Source of the DNA: Anaerolineae bacterium
Lineage (GTDB): Bacteria; Chloroflexota; Anaerolineae; Aggregatilineales; Phototrophicaceae
Reading direction: 5' to 3'
NCBI GenBank assembly: GCA_022841825.1
Contig: JALHQT010000006.1
Span: 307,378-371,377 of the forward strand
Length of the DNA: 64,000 nucleotides
Part shown: positions 60,640 to 64,000 of the stretch, piece after piece
Layout: each line of letters opens with the position of its first letter
Position numbering within the stretch: the first letter of the stretch is position 1
Notes under the pieces: generated by a model
What the model was told of the DNA's origin: nothing
What the model saw: only the letters and a program-made list of their open reading frames with translations
Databases searched by the model: none
Translations under genes and position numbers: made by a program

Positions 60640-61902
60640 CTATGCCCCTGGCGCAGTCGTTGCAACGGGCAGCGCTGGCGCGACCGCCGGGTCCGCGAAG
60701 CAAAGAATACCATTGGTGATCGCCTGCGCCATCAAATCCGGCTGCGTCGATAGCAGTTCCCAATCCGCCCGCAGGAAGCCCAGTTCGATAATTGCGGCGG
60801 GCGTCTGGGGGTGAATCTCGCGGAAGTTATGATAGTCGGTCATGTCGCGCGTCACGCCCGGTCGCCGCTGAAGCTGCGTCAGCGCACCATAATAGTTGGC
60901 GACGCAGCCGACGAGCAGCTCGTCATTCCCGCGCATACTGGCGCGCGCTTCCGGCGCGGCGATCAGGAAGCCAGAGACGACCTCGCCGCCGGGCCATTCG
61001 CGGCAGGTGTTGGCGTGGATCGACACCAGCGCCGCCGCCTGATAACCTTGCAGGCGCGGGTCAAATTCGTCCAGCAGATCGACGGTATAGCCCATGCCGC
61101 GCAGCGTATTGACGACGCGCTCCGCCACGCTGAAGTTCACATCATTTTCGTTGGGGCGCATCGCTTCCCCGTTGGCGTCTGTGCAGACCGCGCCAGGATC
61201 GTAGACCTCGCCGCCGCGATGCCCGGACACGATCCCAATACGCTTCTGCCAGTTGGCGGTCGGCTCGGCGGTTGGCGCGAAGGTGGCGAAGATCGAGGTC
61301 GCAATATCCGCGCTGAGTTCGTCTCGCACGTCGGAATTGATCATCTCCGGCGGTGTGAACCAGGCGAAGATCGTCGCGATCAGCGCGGCAGCGACTGGAA
61401 TGATGATGATCGGGCGCAGCGCCCCGCCGAGCAGGCTGGTGCGCTGGCGGCGACGATTGGCGCGGCGGCGTACACGACGCACCTCGCCAGCCTGTGGAGG
61501 TGCGGGGATGTTCGTCGTCGGCAGGTCGTCGTCGTCGTCGCGGCGCGCTGCCTGCACACGATAGACCGCCGATGCGTTCGGTACCGACTCCGGCTCCGGG
61601 TACATCCGGCGTTCCAGGCGAGGCGTCGGCGATGAAGCAGACTCGGCAGGGGTCGTCTCATCGCCCGCCACCGGCACAATCGGCGGGCTGTAACGGCTGA
61701 TCGGACGGCGAGACGGCTCACTCGCACTGGTGGGCGATTGGGGCGGAGCAGGGGGTTGGTTCGCCTGATTGCGAGCCGCGGCGCGGCGCATCATCTCCAT
61801 GAAAGCGACGGACGCGGGAATATCGCCGTCGCCTTCCGGGTCGTTTTCACCAAGAGGATCGTACCGCTCATCATCACGCGGCGGTTCATTGCGATAGGAC
61901 AT
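60640..61902 (-). CDS. N-acetylmuramoyl-L-alanine amidase (Amidase_3), membrane-anchored
   Basis: A 420-residue cell-wall hydrolase. A long charged and Pro-rich cytoplasmic N-terminus (1-160) leads to one helix (about 162-182). The zinc amidase domain (about 221-410) has His228 (SGHRGG), Glu252 (NENDVNFSVA), His296 (SIHANT) and catalytic-type Glu373 (IIELGF). It cleaves the bond between muramic acid and the stem peptide outside the membrane. The basic stretch VRRVRRRANRRRQR before the helix sets orientation. Confidence 0.9.
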   Translation of the reverse strand: MSYRNEPPRDDERYDPLGENDPEGDGDIPASVAFMEMMRRAAARNQANQPPAPPQSPTSASEPSRRPISRYSPPIVPVAGDETTPAESASSPTPRLERRMYPEPESVPNASAVYRVQAARRDDDDDLPTTNIPAPPQAGEVRRVRRRANRRRQRTSLLGGALRPIIIIPVAAALIATIFAWFTPPEMINSDVRDELSADIATSIFATFAPTAEPTANWQKRIGIVSGHRGGEVYDPGAVCTDANGEAMRPNENDVNFSVAERVVNTLRGMGYTVDLLDEFDPRLQGYQAAALVSIHANTCREWPGGEVVSGFLIAAPEARASMRGNDELLVGCVANYYGALTQLQRRPGVTRDMTDYHNFREIHPQTPAAIIELGFLRADWELLSTQPDLMAQAITNGILCFADPAVAPALPVATTAPGA

Positions 61903-62000
61903 GCACTATACTCACACGCTGCTTCAAACCCGGTTGTTTCTATACCGAAGTCTACCGCCGATTGAGGTTTGAGCAACGTTTAGTTTCGCGAAAGCGCGCA

Positions 62001-62042
62001 GGGGCTTGGCATGCCGAGTAGGGGCATGGTATGCCATGCCCC
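62001..62042. repeat. Palindromic repeat (GTAGGGGC family)
   Basis: GGGGCATGG (62021-62029) pairs with CCATGCCCC (62034-62042) around TATG. The preceding TTGGCATGCCGA is also self-complementary in its core. It starts AGTAGGGGC like the other copies. Located just after the epimerase stop, it could double as the end of that transcript. Confidence 0.7.
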
Positions 62043-62050
62043 AGTCTGGA

Positions 62051-62950
62051 TCATTTTCCCAACAGATTGCGCAGCGCAGGTTCGAGCGTCGGATACTGGA
62101 AGGCGAAGCCGGTGTCGAGCAGCTTTTGCGCGCTGCCGCGCTGGCTGTCCAGTAGTGTCGCCGCCAGATCGCCCAACACGACACGCAGCGCCAGTTCCGG
62201 CGCAGGGACGAGGGCGATCCTACCAAGCACCTTCGCCAGCGTCTTGACAAAGTCCTTGTTCGTCACCGGGTTGGGCGCGACGAGGTTATAAACGCCCTCC
62301 GCCTTCTCGTTGGCGATCAGATGGCGGATGGCAGCGCATTCGTCGTCGTTGTGTATCCACGACATCCACTGTTTGCCGCTGCCAAGCGCCCCGCCGAAGA
62401 AGTTGCCTGACAGGACCAACGGTGCAAGCGCGCCGCCATTCTTATCCAGCACAATCCCCGTGCGGATCTTGACGATGCGTGTCGGCGCACCATCTGCCGC
62501 GTCTTCCCAGGCGCTGACGACCGAGCCGAACCAGCCATCTTCGGGATGGGCATCCTCGGTCAGCACTTCGTCCTTGCGGTCGCCGTAGATGCCAATAGCG
62601 CTCGACTGGATGAGGACGCGCGGCTTCTCGCCCGCTGCTTCAATTGCCTGCCGGACGGCGCGCCCGGCAGCGAGGCGGCTTTCCAGCACCTTTGCCTTAT
62701 GCGCTTCACTGAACGGGAAACTGACGATGGGCTGCCCGGTCAGGTTGACAATCGCGCTGTCGCCGTTGACGAGCGCACCCCAGCCCGCGGCGGACTGCCC
62801 ATCCCAGGCATCGGTGCGCACCCCTTGCGGCAGCGTGCCCGCCTTCTGCGGATTGCGCGTCAGGATGACAACTTCGTGCTTTTCGGCGACGAGCTGCGCC
62901 GCCAACCGCCGACCAATCAGCCCAGTGCCACCCGTGATGATCACACGCAT
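62051..62950 (-). CDS. TIGR01777-type NAD-dependent epimerase
   Basis: A 299-residue extended SDR. The loop TGGTGLIGRRLA (N-terminal) binds NAD(P). GQPIVSFPFSEAHKAKVLESR is the family-specific segment, followed by SSAIGIYGD and a C-terminal DUF1731 part with VPAPELALRVVLGDLA. The bacterial members (E. coli YfcH type) have no agreed substrate. The ATG at 62950 sets the normal Rossmann start; the longer open frame is spurious. Confidence 0.9.
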   Translation of the reverse strand: MRVIITGGTGLIGRRLAAQLVAEKHEVVILTRNPQKAGTLPQGVRTDAWDGQSAAGWGALVNGDSAIVNLTGQPIVSFPFSEAHKAKVLESRLAAGRAVRQAIEAAGEKPRVLIQSSAIGIYGDRKDEVLTEDAHPEDGWFGSVVSAWEDAADGAPTRIVKIRTGIVLDKNGGALAPLVLSGNFFGGALGSGKQWMSWIHNDDECAAIRHLIANEKAEGVYNLVAPNPVTNKDFVKTLAKVLGRIALVPAPELALRVVLGDLAATLLDSQRGSAQKLLDTGFAFQYPTLEPALRNLLGK

Positions 62951-63056
62951 GGAAAAACTCTCCTGCTTGAGAAACGACACACGTTCGCATCGTTCAATAC
63001 ACTGTGAATGATGAGTAATTGTAGAGGGGCGACATGAGCCTGCGATGAGATGTATG

Positions 63057-64000
63057 TTATCTGACCGTGATCTGCCCCAGCACCACATGATCGCTGCCAT
63101 CGGACAGCGTGAGTCGCGCATTTGGCGGATCGACCGCGTACATGCCCGCAATCAGCGTGTAGTCACCCGGCAGAGCGTCGGGCGGGACGAGGATCGCGTG
63201 ATTGTCCGCGATGCCGCTGCCGGGCTGCCAGGCGTTCGTCGGCGACGATCCCCCGCTCGGCTCACTGTCATGCTGTGCGACCAGGACGCCATCGCTGTTG
63301 AGAAGCTGCACAAACACCTTGTAGCGCTGCGGAATCGGCGCTTCAGTCCGATTGAGCCAAGTCAAACGCGCCAGCACCATCCCGCCCACGCGCGCCTCGG
63401 CAGTATAGTCCGCCTGCATATTGATGCGCCCATCGTCAAAGGTGGCGTTGACCGTGCCGATGACCATCGCGGACGCCGATGTCCGCACGGCGTAGCGCGC
63501 CAGCCGCACATCGCCGTACCATGTCTCACCAGCGCTGTAGAAGGTGTTGTCGAGCAAGCCCTCGACCACGCTGTTCGGATCGCGTTCACGCTCTCCCCAC
63601 AATACGGCAAAGACCTGGTGGTACTCGCGCGACCCGTCATCGCTCAGGCTGCGCGTCATCTCGGTCAGCGCTGCCTCGGTCGCCGCATCATCGCCGCCCA
63701 AGCCCGCAGGCAGCCCGATGACCTGCGCGGCTCCCCGATAGTAGTAGTTAAAGACCTCCGCCTGGTTCGGTCCGTTCAGGATGATGACATCCCCCGCGCC
63801 CAACTCCGCCGCCGCCAGCCGCGCCATCGCGCGATAGTCGGCGCGCTGGTATGCCGGGTCGTGATAGAGCGGGTCAAGCCCGCGCACCATGACGACCAGG
63901 ATCAGCACTGCGGCAGCGACACCCGCGGCGCGCGCAATCCAGCGCCGCCCAGCCATCACGCGCGCCGCGCCGGAACGCACAAAGCGCGCGTCCCACAAGA
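63057..64000 (-). CDS. C-terminal part of a membrane glycosyltransferase-like protein (cut by window edge)
   Basis: At least 313 residues; the start is beyond the right edge, and the TTG near 63998 is almost certainly internal. One membrane helix (ARAAGVAAAVLILVVMV) is followed by a soluble domain. It opens ADYRAMARLAAAELGAGDVIILNG, as in the C-terminal domains of GT39-like glycosyltransferases. A beta-rich domain of about 110 residues (VLARLTWLNRTEAPIPQRYK, then PGDYTLIAGMY) closes it. A GT-C enzyme is the best guess; the catalytic loop is not in view. Confidence 0.6.
   Translation of the reverse strand, partial: LWDARFVRSGAARVMAGRRWIARAAGVAAAVLILVVMVRGLDPLYHDPAYQRADYRAMARLAAAELGAGDVIILNGPNQAEVFNYYYRGAAQVIGLPAGLGGDDAATEAALTEMTRSLSDDGSREYHQVFAVLWGERERDPNSVVEGLLDNTFYSAGETWYGDVRLARYAVRTSASAMVIGTVNATFDDGRINMQADYTAEARVGGMVLARLTWLNRTEAPIPQRYKVFVQLLNSDGVLVAQHDSEPSGGSSPTNAWQPGSGIADNHAILVPPDALPGDYTLIAGMYAVDPPNARLTLSDGSDHVVLGQITVR

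Noticed and set aside
1..64000. CRISPR arrays, insertion sequences, prophage or replication origin
   Set aside because: No regularly spaced direct repeats, transposase or integrase motifs, phage structural genes or DnaA-box clusters were seen.

Overview
The window is GC-rich, gene-dense bacterial chromosome. I see no phage, plasmid, transposase or CRISPR signature. The best guess is a Chloroflexota bacterium of the Anaerolineae type (inference, moderate confidence). The grounds are: a streptomycin (str) operon whose S12 carries the insertion known from Gram-positive proteins; many receiver-only response regulators; TadE/TadG-like proteins with long calcium-repeat stalks; several ABC importers without a local ATPase; LLM-type oxidoreductases; and scattered short palindromes of the GTAGGGRCG...CGYCCCTAC type. 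A 16S gene or marker-protein search would settle the lineage.

Layout. 1-1084 (minus): rpsL-rpsG-fusA, with a terminator-like hairpin in the rpsL leader. 1353-2273 (minus): an FHA-receiver protein. 2732-4939 (minus): a cupin and a membrane-anchored L,D-transpeptidase. 5137-9656 (plus): a GH13 glucosidase-like enzyme, a small membrane protein, a GT-C glycosyltransferase and a TIM-barrel protein. 9694-10644 (minus): an inositol-phosphatase-family enzyme. 10784-16628 (plus): a tightly packed glycan cluster (DMT transporter, three GT4s, a GT2 and an unknown protein that has absorbed a palindromic repeat). Next come tRNA-Val(GAC) and three TadE/TadG-like genes on minus (16896-21450). The middle one is a pilin-like protein fused to about 27 thrombospondin-3 repeats and a Calx-beta domain.

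21704-27886 (plus): a class V aminotransferase, then an oligopeptide-type ABC importer (binding protein plus two permeases) coupled by 4-nt overlaps to a one-haem cytochrome c lipoprotein and a small membrane protein. 27888-40753 is the most coherent system: a minus-strand operon (binding protein, two permeases, three TIM-barrel isomerase/epimerase/dehydratase proteins, SDR, Gfo/Idh/MocA, D-2-hydroxyacid dehydrogenase and LLM oxidoreductase, with a second SDR after a repeat). It is divergent from a GntR/FCD regulator and a transaldolase-family protein. A near-consensus promoter lies under an inverted repeat in the control region. I read this as an inducible sugar, sugar-acid or cyclitol catabolic pathway whose substrate I cannot name.

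40829-46381: a NarL-type two-component pair, a D-threonine-aldolase/D-serine-dehydratase-family enzyme, a PfkB kinase and a SIS-domain protein. 46400-52407: a BrkB membrane protein, a U32 (RlhA-like) protein, a secreted double-fasciclin protein and a ROK-family protein lacking catalytic and zinc residues. 52665-60065: three histidine kinases and five receiver-only regulators, with no DNA-binding output domain among them. 60134-64000 (minus): tRNA-Ser(GGA), glutaredoxin, N-acetylmuramoyl-L-alanine amidase, a TIGR01777-type epimerase and the C-terminal part of a membrane glycosyltransferase-like protein cut by the right edge.
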